Assembly: GCA_030710605.1 (NCBI GenBank)
Contig: CP092863.1
Coordinates: 122,190,203 to 122,254,202, forward strand
Length of the DNA stretch: 64,000 nucleotides
Reading direction: 5' to 3'
DNA from: Cordylochernes scorpioides
Lineage: Eukaryota; Arthropoda; Arachnida; Pseudoscorpiones; Chernetidae
Shown here: in pieces, positions 34,440-45,253 of the stretch
Layout of the letters: each line of letters opens with the position of its first letter
Numbering within the stretch: position 1 is the first letter of the stretch
Made by a program: the position numbers and the translations under genes
The notes under the pieces: model-generated
Seen by the model: only the letters and a program-made list of their open reading frames with translations
What the model was told of the DNA's origin: nothing
The model's database searches: none

Positions 34440-34640
34440 AGCCTACACCACGCTGTCGAGGACCAACAGTCTGAAACGTGTTGATAGTTGGCTTTTCTTG
34501 TTTTTATCAAGAAATGGGTGAACCAAATACTATTGAGAAAGTTAAATCAACTTTAGGTATTTTTTTGTTCATTTAAATGGCGCTCTGTCATCTAAAAATG
34601 CTTTTGTAAGCTGTCAGGATGTACCTATTCTAGTTTATAA
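34440..34640 (+). mobile_element. Family D element with decayed hammerhead
   Basis: The hammerhead-like core at 34448-34486 (CCACG, CUGUCGA, stem II GGAC..GUCU, GAAA, CGUGUU) has A6 changed to U and a broken stem I. It is followed by 'ggcttttcttg', 'atcaagaaatgggtg' and 'aaatggcgctctgtcatct'. Confidence 0.7.
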
Positions 34641-34684
34641 TATCACTTGACCCCTTTTTAAAAATATTTTCCTATATTTTCACA

Positions 34685-34855
34685 TATTTTGAAGTCACCG
34701 GTCATCTATTTCTTTTTTTTTTTTTGAAGGATAGAGAGGGACTTTCATTCATTATGTTACTGTGTATCGAATATCTTTTAGAGTTATTATCCGAATCCCG
34801 ATATACATGCTAGAAGTTACAACTTCAAATTTCTGTCCATAGGTGTTTATTATAT
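34685..34855 (-). mobile_element. S118 relic, one unit
   Basis: 'gaagtcaccggtcatct', a T-run, 'agagttattatccgaatccc' and 'gatatacatgctagaag' match a reversed one-unit S118, strongly diverged. Confidence 0.7.
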
Positions 34856-36060
34856 TTGCATATTTAATTACATATCACAATATATGTATATAGATATGTA
34901 AATTCAGTAGAAATATTCTGAAATAACACTTTATCTTATATATATAGAGGATTATCTGTTTTCCTTAGAAAGGTTTATACATTAAGCTTTGATTTTTTAA
35001 AAATATGAAATAACTCTATAACGTTATATAAAATATCAATATTATCGGGTTAAACAAACCTTTGTACTGAAATAGTCCATGTAGAGCTATTAGTTCAGTC
35101 CTATATATATTCCATAAATAAAATCATCACACAAAGTCAATAAATCGAAAAATAAATTTGAAAGACGTTAGAGAAAAAATTGCACACACAAATATAAAAA
35201 AAGGTTACCTTAAAATATTAAATCTTCCATAAATATTTAATAATTCAACCAAAATATGAGGGTTATTTTGTATAGAGAAAAATAAAGGGGGAAAATATCT
35301 ACGGATAAATCATTTTTTATCAAAATTTATTAAACGCATTTATTAGATCGGGACGTCATGGAACTTTTGGTGAATTCTGGCATGGCTTTCATTACTCTAA
35401 CCTCTCTCAGGAAACATGGCTTCCCTTATTGAACCATGTTATTTATGTGAAGTCTTTCGAATTTCACCTCAAAATTTGAATTTTATCGTTATACCTACCG
35501 TAATGTAGATTGGAGAGTTAAAATTTTGAGGTAAGGAACGTTGTTTATTGAGGTTCGGCTGACTTTTATTTAAAAGTTGCATAACAGTCTTCTCTCTATT
35601 TCCATATTCTACAAAACCTATATGCAATTCAGTATATATTTTTTTATCTTATCTATAAAAGGTTTTATATTGGTTTTTCGATAGAGCGCTTTTAAAGTAT
35701 TATGCAAATATTACTATAAATTTGATAGGTTAATAAAATTAGTTGTTTTTCATTAATAATTGTGTTTTTCAATTTTTACAAATGAATATTTACCTTATAA
35801 AGTTTGAATATTTTCTCCTCTTGGTAATTTTTCACGTCAAGGTTGACGTCTCCTAAATGTTTGAAATTAATTTACGTTATAATATTAGAATCATCTCCTT
35901 TTTTTCAGATAATAAAAACGATCAATTAAATGATATAAGAATGTTAATTAATAAATCTGCCTATGCTCTCTCTCTCTGTGATAGAGAATAGTTTTTAAAA
36001 TATGTTTTAATCATTTTATATATAACATTTCTTTATAAAAATGATTATATTTTTAATCCT
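34856..36060. other. No recognised feature
   Basis: AT-rich. A short inverted pair 'cctcaaaattt/aaattttgagg' at 35466 and 35523. No gene. Confidence 0.4.
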
Positions 36061-36061
36061 A

Positions 36062-36605
36062 AGTACAATTGGTATAGGCCATGATAATCATGGTGGGTAA
36101 TAGTCAGCGATTGGTTTTACTGTGAATGTACCACATATATATATACAGTGGTACCTCGACATACGAGCGCCCCAACATACGAGTTTTTCGAGATACGAGC
36201 CGACGAGCAAGTGATTTTTTTGCTTTGAGTTACGAGCGAAATTCGAGATACGAGTTCGGTTCGGTAGCGTTGAAGATATTAATCTGTGATTTTAAATGGG
36301 AATTTTGTATGGGGAAATTTGCTTCGAGATACGAGTAATTCAAGATACGAGCAAGTTTGCGGAACGAATTAAACTCGTATGTCGAGGTACCACTGTATAT
36401 ACATGTAGAAGGCAGTTCGACTTTTGTACTTTACAAATGTGACAGAACTTTATTTGGTTTCCTGCATACATAGGTATCTTTGGGCTTTTGCAATAATCGG
36501 AGGCTATTTGAGTAATTTTGGTATTTAGAAAAAAAGAGACCTATGCGGGATTCAATCCCGGGTTGTGTTTGTAGAAAACTAATGGTTTATACCACTCATC
36601 CTACA
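36062..36605 (-). mobile_element. tRNA-derived SINE split by a pogo-type MITE
   Basis: Tail 'ccatgataatcatggtggg' (36078), then the insertion 36146-36395, then body 'gaaggcagttcgacttttg', inverted B box 'gggattcaatcccgggtt' (about 36544) and head to 36605. Removing the insertion leaves one continuous SINE. Confidence 0.8.
36146..36395. mobile_element. pogo/Tigger-type MITE nested in SINE
   Basis: 250 bp with long inverted ends (CAGTGGTACCTCGACATACG and its inverse) and TA on both sides. Internal repeats of 'gagatacgag' mirror the ends. The CAGTGG-TACCTCG-ACATACGAG end is typical of Tigger-like elements in animals. The 70-residue frame over it is not a gene. Confidence 0.9.
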
Positions 36606-36644
36606 CTGGTGTATATTTCCACAAAGGTTTCTAAAGTTACTAAA

Positions 36645-36700
36645 TCGAACCGTTTCTGTACTGATGAGTGTCATATCCCGAAAAGCTATGTAACTTGACA
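36645..36700 (+). ncRNA. Hammerhead-like relic (family E type)
   Basis: CUGAUGA at 36660-36666 followed by GUGUCAUAUCCC and GAAAAGC. Stem II is poor and stem I is not evident. Position and loop resemble family E copies at 29819 and 58628. Confidence 0.45.
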
Positions 36701-36915
36701 TTATATATTTGAAATGATATTCTGAATTTAACAAAAATGGTGTTTTGGTTTATACATCTTTCGAAAATAAGCCTTATGCTCAGATACCATTAAAATGAAT
36801 TGATTTGGGTTCCTTCAATAAATCAATTTATGCATTTATTCAAAAATAGGCACAAAGTTCTATATATAGATATGTGGAAAAATAATAGAAAAAAATAAAA
36901 AAAGGTTAGGTGTTG
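36701..36915. other. No recognised feature
   Basis: AT-rich spacer. Confidence 0.4.
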
Positions 36916-37198
36916 ATATTAAAAATAAAAATGACATATCTTGACCGGGAGCACATGTGCTTTACAGAAGGCAGAGCGCCATCTGGTGGAACAGAAATCA
37001 ACTAAACATTGATTTAACCTGTTCCCTGATATTTGGTAATCCAATATTTTGATAAATAAAGAAAAGCCATGGGTTGGCCAAATATCAGGGAACAGGGTAA
37101 ATCAATGTTTAGTTGATTTCTGCTCCACCAGATGGCGCTCTTTCTTCTGTAAAGCACATGTGTTCCTGGTCAGGATATGCCCTTTTTATTTTTAATAT
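36916..37198. mobile_element. Family D foldback, core deleted
   Basis: Two inverted D arms: 'ggagcacatgtgctttacag' to 'aagaaaagcc', joined directly to 'gggttggccaaatatcaggg' and out to 'cctggtcaggatatgccc'. The hammerhead that sits between the arms at 62985 is missing. Each arm has CCACCAGATGGCGC or its near match, fitting the CTCF consensus. Confidence 0.85.
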
Positions 37199-37776
37199 AT
37201 AGATATATGTATATATTTACATATATATGCAATATAAATTGCAAGAGGATGATAATTATGTAAAGAGGCATCTCTCGCTTGTAAAATACATAAAAACAAA
37301 TTAGTAACCACTCCTGTACAGAAGGTAATGATGATAAAGATTGAGCAACAACACCAGTTTTGGAAAATACAGCTAGAAGCCAACCTGTATATTTTACAGG
37401 CAGAGGCAGGTACATATATGTATATAGGGAGCCAGATTTAAATGCCAATATTTGCCTAAGAACAAAAAAAGGAACAGACGAGGAGGTTGTTGAGAAAAGA
37501 AATATAAAAACCACACAGACGATCTTCAGCCAACTGTCAATTAGCACGTTGCCTAGCAACGTCGTCTGACAATAAATAATAAAAGTTTTAGAGTCGTCTG
37601 CCGGCGAGTAGGTTTCGTCTGCATGGAATTCCACATCGGTTGTTGCGCCCCCTGTGGACCATTTCATAAGTTACATAGAATAAGCCAATCTTCTAAATAG
37701 CTTGAAGAGTCTATTTTTGCATATTAACCCGTGAAACTGAATTTGCATAAGTTGTTCTCTTTACTGAGCACTGAGA
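37199..37776. other. Unassigned, with family J-like words
   Basis: 'gaggcatctctcgcttg' (37257) and 'caacaccagttttgg' (37348) resemble family J context at 43840 and 62630. TCGTCTGC occurs at 37594 and 37615. A 165-residue minus-strand frame (37170-37667) crosses these repeats and has no recognised domain. Confidence 0.35.
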
Positions 37777-37790
37777 GGGGGGGGGGGGGG
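37777..37790 (+). repeat. Poly-G tract, 14 G
   Basis: An uninterrupted run of 14 G in very AT-rich DNA. Possible G-quadruplex or a collapsed homopolymer. Confidence 0.8.
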
Positions 37791-38677
37791 AAATGTAATT
37801 GATAAATTGCATAAAGAACATTTTCTTTTCAAATTTCCTTAATACATCGTATTTTGGGATGATAATAATTCAATTTTTATTTAAAAGTGAAATTTAAAAA
37901 GACCTGCTTTTAGAATTTATTGTTCTTATCCTAAATAAGTGTTTTTATTATTTTTAACTAGCACAAATCCAGCTATCTTGAAACCAAGATAATTTACATA
38001 TCTACAGGGATGGGTCTGTCTATTGATGACAGTCAGTCAGAACTTACACTGTGCAACTAAGACTTGCACTGCGCATCTGTCCCTACACAGCAGCAGTAAA
38101 CCTACTCAATTTTCGTCTGCCTCTATCTACTTTGCATATATAAACTGCTAAATTGTTCAAATAGAAGATATAGCGGTAAATCAACTTACCTTATATAATT
38201 CCACTCAAATCGCATCAAAAGAATTAAACTAGCATTGCTCACGCCGAAATCAGATCAGCTTCGAAATATTGGCATTGCTATTCCATCCAATTTGCATAGC
38301 TGTATTGTGTAAAAAAATACAAAAATAAATAGGTAAAATTTGATCGTTATTTTTTTTATACACAGTAGTGTCAATTTGCATAGTAAAAACACAAGAAGTC
38401 AATTTACATACTCTATAGTTTCCCAGTTCAGAGTGGTCACGTGTTATATGATTGGTTTTGATCTTTATACTTTATTTTATAGGGCTTTCTTTCTCTGTTT
38501 CTAAAAGTTTAAGAGAACGAAGGAAAATGTTTCTATTGTTACAACAAGATATAAGCTTTCAAACCTCACGGTTCTTCTACTGGTGGAAAAATACCATTTC
38601 ATATATGACATATCATGAGTATACGATATGTGCGAAATATATTTGGCAAATATACATATAAGATATATTAATTATAA
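37791..38677. other. No confirmed feature
   Basis: AT-rich. 'tagcacaaatccagctat' near 37960 hints at an unplaced dispersed repeat. TCGTCTGC at 38113. Confidence 0.35.
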
Positions 38678-38795
38678 AATATTATGATGCACTAGCGCGC
38701 CATCTGTTATCAAAATTCGAAACTATTTTAGACGCGTAAGATTCTTTTTGAATTTAAACAATTTCTACTGCCCTTACTGCAATGGAAAAATCTAC
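38678..38795 (-). mobile_element. Family C arm, truncated
   Basis: 'gatgcactagcgcgccatct' to 'cccttactgcaatgg' and then a break before the hairpin core; family J follows at once. Confidence 0.75.
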
Positions 38796-39010
38796 CTTTA
38801 TTTACATATTGTTTTAAAGCACATTTAAAGGGAGAGGTGCCACTTTTACATAAATTACATTAAAATATAGTTTTAAACTAGGCCTAATGGTAAGCTTTAG
38901 ACTTGATCATTGTAAAAAAAAATTAAAATATTCATAAGTTAGCTATTCTTTTTTTGTTAAATTTCACTCAAATATATATTGATGCTTAGTTTGTCCATTT
39001 CTTATAAAAT
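38796..39010 (+). repeat. Family J dispersed repeat
   Basis: 'ttaaagggagaggtgccact' to 'cttagtttgtccatttctta'. A second copy lies at 40800-41000, in the same orientation and colinear over about 200 bp. Class unknown. Confidence 0.7.
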
Positions 39011-39039
39011 ATTATATTGTAATGTATATATGTTATAGA

Positions 39040-39420
39040 TTAGAAATTTTTTGTGTGTTTGATTGTTGAAAAGAGGTACAGTCGTGGAAAAAATAAAAAT
39101 TATTATTTACCTTTCAAGCAGATTTTTATTTTGAATCTCTTGAAGTAAAAAATATACATAAAATTATTTAATCACAGTAATATAAAATTTAGAAAATGAA
39201 TTCTATATTCGTGATTTTCATTAGAAAAGGTAGGGTTCACTTTACATATTTACAACAACAATAATTAAAGTGGTATATTTTGCATCTATGGTCAAATATA
39301 TATAATAGTCAATGAATGAAAAAAATAAAATATATGTTTTTAAAAAAAATAAAATATTTGTATTTTAGATTATATAATATATATAATATTTATATTTCAT
39401 ATTAGTTATTGATTTATAGG
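39040..39420 (+). repeat. Family K dispersed repeat
   Basis: Colinear with 53485-53835: 'gaattctatattcgtgattt', 'tttacatatttacaacaa' and 'agtcaatgaatg'. Also partial at 1-125 and reversed at 59595. No coding capacity. Confidence 0.7.
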
Positions 39421-39919
39421 AAATTATGGTATAATTGTTTGAATTGTGTGAAAAAACATGGTAAAAATTAAAACCAAACAAAATACAGAATCCTTAGATA
39501 ATATTTGGATAAAAATGTCAAATATGCAATTTTAGATTTTTTACAAAATAAAAGAGAAGATCTTTGAGAATTATATCTGGATGTTTTCAATGTAACCTTT
39601 GATATTGATTGATTTGTATGACATATATGATTGTAAAAATTACTAACAAGATACAATTGTTATATGGCTGTATATATGTAATATATGCAAATTTAGTTCT
39701 TTTTACATAGAAAGTTAGAGAAGGAATTTATTATCAGAAATTTTATAATTTTTGAATATAGTTACAGAACATGATTGAAATTGAAAACAAGTTACAATAT
39801 AATTATTTAAAATTAATATATACAGTTATCAGCGTCATAATCAATTCTTTCTTAATCAATTCTGTCACCGTTTGCTTTTGTGAATGGAATAAATACCCAA
39901 ATATGGCCATTTCTTATAA

Positions 39920-39990
39920 CCATCGGTGGTTCAATGGTAGAATGCTCGCCTGCCACGCGGGCGGCCCGGGTTCGATTCCCGGCCGATGCA
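39920..39990 (+). tRNA. tRNA-Gly (anticodon GCC)
   Basis: 71 nt, no intron, all arms foldable: D arm with GGTTCAATGGTAGA (A box), anticodon GCC at 39952-39954 in loop CTGCCAC, T arm CCGGGTTCGATTCCCGG (B box), acceptor CATCGG/CCGATG and discriminator A. An 11-nt T run follows directly and would stop pol III. The first base is C where the partner is C72, so the terminal acceptor pair is broken; in most animals it is G1-C72. It may be functional but weakened, or an early pseudogene. Confidence 0.92.
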
Positions 39991-40085
39991 TTTTTTTTTT
40001 TTACAAATTTTAAAACTCATTTATATATTATACAAGAATGACATCCACGGCGCCAATTTATAATTGTAACGAATAGTATTTGAAT

Positions 40086-40134
40086 AAAAGCATTTAATCG
40101 GGTAAATCCCGGGCGTTCCCCGGGTCATCCGGCT
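40086..40134 (-). repeat. Family M 5' end fragment
   Basis: On the minus strand 'actagccggatgacccgggg' matches the start of the repeat at 47978 ('gggtgacccgggcttcgcc'). Confidence 0.6.
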
Positions 40135-40769
40135 AGTAAAAATATAAACGGTAGCAATGCCTTTCTTTATTGGTGCAATGTGAAAGCTTTAGGATCTTTA
40201 TAATCCTTCTACAGACATAACTATAAATATGTGAACTGACAGCTATGCCTGTAGAAAGATTATAAAAATCCGAAAGCTTGTACTTCGCTCGAATAAAGAA
40301 ACGCATTGCTACTGTTATTTTATACTTTATAGCCATTTTCGATTCTAATATAGCTATATATATGGCTGAAATATGTAATATATGTAAATAGAGATTGTTG
40401 GGCATATATACAGAAAGGGTAAAAATTCTCAAAATTTCAGATAATTTTTTAATTTGCCACGTTAGGTTGGTTATATTGGTTAGATAAAGGAAAAGAATGG
40501 TTTGCTCCCGCGTTAAGAAAAGGTTAGCGATAAAATTTAGTTTTCCCATGTGCACAATTAGAATTCTAGGCTTGGTGCTACTAAACAATTTACCACTAAG
40601 ATTTATTACTTCAAAAAATAATGCTCTTTTTATGTGTGAAATTGTTAAATTCTGTGTGCGGAGTTGGGGGAAAAAATTTGCACAACTCTGTTATTTAATG
40701 AAGGTGGATTTTACTCTATTGAAATAATGGTGAGAACTTGATATATGCAACATAAAGTTGCATATACAG
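40135..40769. other. No recognised gene
   Basis: A 151-residue minus-strand frame (40133-40588) has no recognised domain, skewed AT-rich codons and no neighbouring signals. I treat it as chance. Confidence 0.35.
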
Positions 40770-41005
40770 TACAACATTGTACCAAATGTGGTACCTCTCC
40801 CTTTATTTACATATTGTTTTAATGTATATTTAAAGGGAGAGGTGCCACTTTTACATATATTACATTAAAATATATCTTTAAACGAGGCCTAAAGTTAAGC
40901 TTCAGACTTGATCATTGTAAAAAATCGAAATATTCATAAATTAGCTTTTTTTTTAATTTCACACAATATATATTTATGCTTAGTTTGTCCATTTCTTTTT
41001 TTTTT
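40770..41005 (+). repeat. Family J dispersed repeat, copy 2
   Basis: Two inverted J ends at the left ('ggtacctctccctttatt' then 'aaagggagaggtgccac'), followed by the 200-bp body shared with 38796-39010. A long T run follows. Confidence 0.7.
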
Positions 41006-42094
41006 TTTTTTTTTTACAAAAGAAAAATAGAAAAATAATAAAATTTATAAAGCTATCGTAAAGGGTTTTAAATATATGTAAATTTGTGAGACATAAAATA
41101 CATACAACTCCCATAATAACAAAAAAAAAAACACAACTCCAAATTTAATATAATCGCTAAAAGGTCATCATGAAAGAAAACACTTTTGTCCAAAAAGGAA
41201 ATTTCGAACAAGTTTTCAGGATGGCTGTCATTACAAGAGACAGAGTCGTAAATGTCACGCAGTGTTGCCAGTCTGATAAAATTAAACTAGTAGAAATTTA
41301 TTCATAGAGTGTTTTATATACACCCGGAGGTAAAAAAAAAAAAAAAAATTTGTAAAGTAATTGGAAATGTATAAAGCAAATTGAGAAAACACTTTTCTTA
41401 ACATTTGAGTAATAAAAACACACATACTACCAGAAAAATAAAAATTCTAAATTAAATTTTAGAAATTCGCATCCTTTCAAAACCCATTTATTTGTAGTTT
41501 ATCATGAATAAATAACATAAAGTTTTTTATTTTATATAGATAGCTATCTATATATGTCGAATAATATAGCTTATTTTATTCTTTGTCGCCTTCAATAGTA
41601 TTTTGAAAAGTTCGTTTGGCGCGATTGCCAATTGTCGTCTGCTACGTTTTTTTTTTTATTTTTTTTTATGGATGTTCGTCTGCAATAAAAAATATATTAG
41701 TGGAAAGTTTTTTGTGATTCAAACTAAGGATTTTGTTTCTTTCTAAATTTTATTGTTGAAATAAAATCGAAAGCTTTGTATGCAATTTGTAAATACGTTT
41801 TTTTTAAAGTGCTGACAAATAAATGAAATCTTATTTACATATTACCTTGTAACAGGATCAAAGCGGTATGAAGGTGAATGTGTTAGGAGAAAGAATCCGA
41901 ATATATTGAATTAGATACACTTGAATAAGAGAGATTTCAGAAAAGTTATATATTTATTTAAATTATAAACTTTAACTATACACACCTATTATTTACGGTG
42001 TTTATAACTAGAAACTATGCATTTGAAACCCACGTTATATAAATATATATTTATATATATAGAGAGATTTTCTGCTTGATTTTTGATTAATTTG
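41006..42094. other. AT-rich stretch, no feature
   Basis: Poly-T and A-rich. TCGTCTGC at 41635 and 41676, 41 bp apart in the same direction. Nothing else recognised. Confidence 0.4.
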
Positions 42095-42370
42095 CGGATT
42101 ATGTTATGGTAATGCTGTCGTGGGTAACATTTAGTGAGTATATACTAAAAATAGTCTTGATCAGATCAACAATTGCTTTGATTGAACTAAAGGAATATAT
42201 AAAAACACAATTTGATAAAAGTACTGTCTGGCTTAAGGCGTAAGAATAAAAAATAAAATACTTATTTACATAATGTACAAAAGGTTTGAGTCGGCCATCG
42301 GGGTAACAACAACAATGAGTTTTTATAGGGGAAGCGTGACCTCTGGCGGTCGTATTAACAGAGTATTTGA
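42095..42370 (-). repeat. Family L dispersed repeat
   Basis: Reverse of 50862-51135 and 59110-59400: 'taaggcgtaagaataaaaaa', 'cggccatcggggtaacaac', 'gacctctggcggtcgt'. In all three places a family G element lies downstream on the plus strand. No coding capacity. Confidence 0.75.
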
Positions 42371-42439
42371 ATCGATGAAATATAATTTTAAATAAAATAT
42401 TATTTTAATATAACATATTAATATATATATACATATTTA

Positions 42440-42540
42440 ATTTAAAAGGTATATATTGAATAAAAAATATATATATATTTAACAATATTTCAGTTGGCCG
42501 AATGCCAACCTTTTTCAAGGTACAACAACGTATTTATGTA
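42440..42540 (-). mobile_element. Family G element with hammerhead-like core
   Basis: Outer end 'ggtatatattgaataaaa' and, on the minus strand, ACC-UUGAAAA-A-GGUUGGC..GCCAAC-U-GAAA-UAUU. UUGAAAA equals CUGANGA with C3U and G8A. Confidence 0.75.
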
Positions 42541-42599
42541 TATTTTTTAATAAAATAAAGTGAGTTCAATGAAATATCAAAGATACGCCTAGTTATTGA

Positions 42600-42800
42600 T
42601 CATATATGGCTTTTCTTGATTTGAAAAAAAAATGGGTTGGCCAAATATCAGGGAACAAGTTAACTCAACGTTTAGTTGATTTCTGTTCCACTAGATGGCG
42701 CTCTGTCATCTAAAAAGCACATGTGCTCCTGGTCAGGATATGCTTTCTTCATTTTAAATATCAACACCTGACCCTTTTATATATTTATTTTTCTATTGTT
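42600..42800 (+). mobile_element. Family D element, single arm
   Basis: 'ggttggccaaatatcaggg', 'ttccactagatggcgctctg' (CTCF-like), 'gcacatgtgctcctggtcag', then 'aacacctgacccttttat' and an AT-rich tail. No ribozyme core in this copy. Confidence 0.8.
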
Positions 42801-43189
42801 TTTCATATATATATGTGGGTGTTCATTTTTATTTAAAATGGTTTTAACATGACATGAACACGTGTCAATATATATAATTTCATTTAAATTTTAATTTATC
42901 ACAACTTTAAAATCTATATTCAATTCAAACAAATCAAAATTATGTACAATATTAATGATTAATTAAGTATTTTAAAGCTTTTAAACGAATCAAAATGACC
43001 CCCTTAAGGTATATTTCTATATTTAATTAATTAATTTGAATCTTCAATGTGTATATTAATATAATATTAATATTTGATATTCTTTTATAAAACTAACGTA
43101 TTCCACGCCACCTAAATTAAACATGTTAATCATTTTATATCTAAAGTTTATTAATTAATATAAAGTCACATAACAAATATTCATTTATA
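42801..43189. other. AT-rich stretch, no feature
   Basis: Nothing recognised. Confidence 0.45.
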
Positions 43190-43352
43190 TTATCATGCAT
43201 TAGCGCGCCATTTGTTATGAAAATTTGAAACTATTATAGACACGTATGATTCTTTTTACTTAAACTGGCGAAACCGCTGGGAGGGTTCATTACTGATGAG
43301 CCAGGTCCTCCCATTAATTTTTTCAATGCAGTAAGGGCAGTATAAATTGTTT
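43190..43352 (+). mobile_element. Family C element, joined halves
   Basis: An outer arm ('attagcgcgccatttgttat') jumps directly to CTGGCGAAACCGCT, 'gggaggg', CTGATGAGCCAGG and 'cagtaagggcag'. The upstream AGCGGU-A-UGGU segment is deleted. Confidence 0.75.
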
Positions 43353-43487
43353 AAAATATTTCTGTATTCATTAGTGAATACAAGTATTTTATAAATAATA
43401 TTTTAAACATACTCTTGTTAAATATATCAAAAGTGGTACTTTTTGTTTTTAAAATATTTTTATATTTATAATATATCGTTCGTATTC

Positions 43488-43795
43488 GGGGGGGTCGGTG
43501 GAAGGATGGTATAAAACGTAGATTTTCGACCGCTACGACCCGGGTTCGATTCCGCATTGGGTACTTTTTTTTCTGATTAAAAAAAAATGCTCCAATGTTC
43601 CCCTATTCTTGCAAAAGCCCAACTCCACCAGCGAGTGCAAGTAACCAAACGGGGCTCTGGCATATTTATTTGTAAGTGCAAAGTAGAACTGTTTTTCACG
43701 TGTGTAGAACATGTGATGCACTTACAGTAAAAGCAGTCGCCTTCTTCTACCCACCATGATTATTATGGCCTGTACCACGTGTACTAGGGATAAGC
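43488..43795 (+). mobile_element. tRNA-derived SINE, full length
   Basis: Best copy: head 'ggggggtcggtggaaggatg', B box GGTTCGATTCC (about 43542), 'gcattgggtac', body 'caagtaaccaaacggggctc', tail 'gatgcacttacagtaaaag' and 'ccaccatgattattatggcc'. About 300 bp. No A-rich or LINE-like 3' end is obvious, so the partner LINE is unknown. Confidence 0.85.
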
Positions 43796-44096
43796 AAAAA
43801 AAAATTCGTTAAAACAAAGTGTCTATCACGTCAGTACAAAGCTTAAAGGTGTTGATAAGAAATAAGCCCCCAGCACCAGTTTTGGTATACAAGTTGGCTT
43901 TTATCCGGATTTTTCAAAACAAGTGTTGTGGCTCATCGTTCTTCATCCATGGCATTACCGTTTGCATCGCAGTAATGAACCAAAAGGGGTTATTTTAAAT
44001 CAGTTTTAAAGGGAGAGGTGCCGTTTTTAGAACATATATACCATACTCTCGTAATTTATTCTATATATATTTGTGAGTTATATATGTTGTGTGACG
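43796..44096. other. Family J-like segment
   Basis: 'caaagcttaaaggtgttgat', 'agcaccagttttgg' and 'tttaaagggagaggtgccg' recur together at 23440, 37310 and 62600 in varying order. Dispersed repeat of unknown class. Confidence 0.5.
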
Positions 44097-45253
44097 TTAT
44101 ATACACTTATGGACAAAACTTAAAAAAGTGGAAAGTCTTTTATATCGACGGTCGTCTGTGTTTTTAAAGGAGACAGAGGTTGTTCACACTTGGTTATCTC
44201 GTGTCTTCAATAAAGGTCACTGTAATATCTTTCAGAGTTATTGTCTCAATCCCGATATACATGCTGAAAGGTACAACTTCCTCAAGTTTTGTCCATGAGT
44301 GTATATTGGTTATCTCGTATGTCTTCAATAAAGGTCACTGTAATATATTTCAGAGTTATTGTCTCAATCCCGATATACATGCTGAAAGGTACAACTTCCT
44401 TAAGTTTTGTCCATGAGTGTATATTGGTTATCTCGTGTGTCTTCAATAAAGGTCACTGTAATATCTTTCAGAGTTATTGTCTCAATCCCGATATACATGC
44501 TGAAAGGTACAACTTCCTTAAGTTTTGTCCATGAGTGTATATTGGTTATCTCGTGTGACTTCAATAAAGGTCACTGTAATATCTTTCAGAGTTATTGTCT
44601 CAATCCCGATATACATGCTGAAAGGTACAACTTCCTTAAGTTTGTCCATGAGTGTATATTGGTTATCTCCGTGTGTCTTCAATAAAGGTCCACTGTAATA
44701 TCTTTCAGAGTTATTGTCTCAATCCCGATATACATGCCTGAAAGGTACAACTTCCTTAAGTTTTGTCCATGAGTGTATATTGGTTATCTCGTATGTCTTC
44801 AATAAAGGTCACTGTAATATCTTTCAGAGTTATTGTCTCAATCCCGATATACATGCTGAAAGGTACAACTTCCTTAAGTTTTGTCCATGAGTGTATATTG
44901 GTTATCTCGCTGTGTCTTCAATAAAGGTCACTGTAATATCTTTCAGAGTTATTGTCTCAATCCCGATATACATGCTGAAAGGTAAAACTTCTTTAAGTTT
45001 TGTCCATGAGTGTATATTGGTTATCTCGTGTGTCTTCAATAAAGGTCACTGTAATATCTTTCAGAGTTATTGTCTCAATCCCGATATACATGCTGAAAGG
45101 TACAACTTCTTAAGTTTTGTCCATGAGTGTATATGGTTATCTTGTATGTCTTCAATAAAGGTCACTGTAATATCTTTCAGAGTTATTGTCTCAATCCCGA
45201 TATACATGCTGAAAGGTACAACTTCCTTAAGTTTTGTCCATGAGTGTATATAA
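44097..45253 (-). mobile_element. S118 element with ~9 units, both ends present
   Basis: The right-end module opens it (44099, 'cacttatggacaaaactt' then 'gacggtcgtctg'), about nine reversed 118-bp units follow, and the left terminus 'ttttgtccatgagtgtata' closes at 45251. Both outer ends are inverted copies of the same ~20 bp and abut TA, fitting a Tc1/mariner-type MITE. Several units carry 1-bp indels (44640-44760, 45110-45140), unlike the other arrays. Confidence 0.9.

Noticed and set aside
36126-36338. 70-residue frame as a small gene
   Set aside because: It lies across the inverted repeats of a pogo-type MITE.
37170-37667. 165-residue minus-strand frame as a membrane protein
   Set aside because: Covers family D and J-like repeats, has no recognised domain, and its hydrophobic parts follow from AT-rich composition.
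37777-37790. Poly-G run as a telomere or regulatory element
   Set aside because: Single homopolymer without a repeating telomere unit; could also be a sequencing or assembly effect.
40133-40588. 151-residue minus-strand frame as a gene
   Set aside because: No domain, skewed AT-rich codons and no supporting context. Length alone is not enough in 64 kb of AT-rich DNA.
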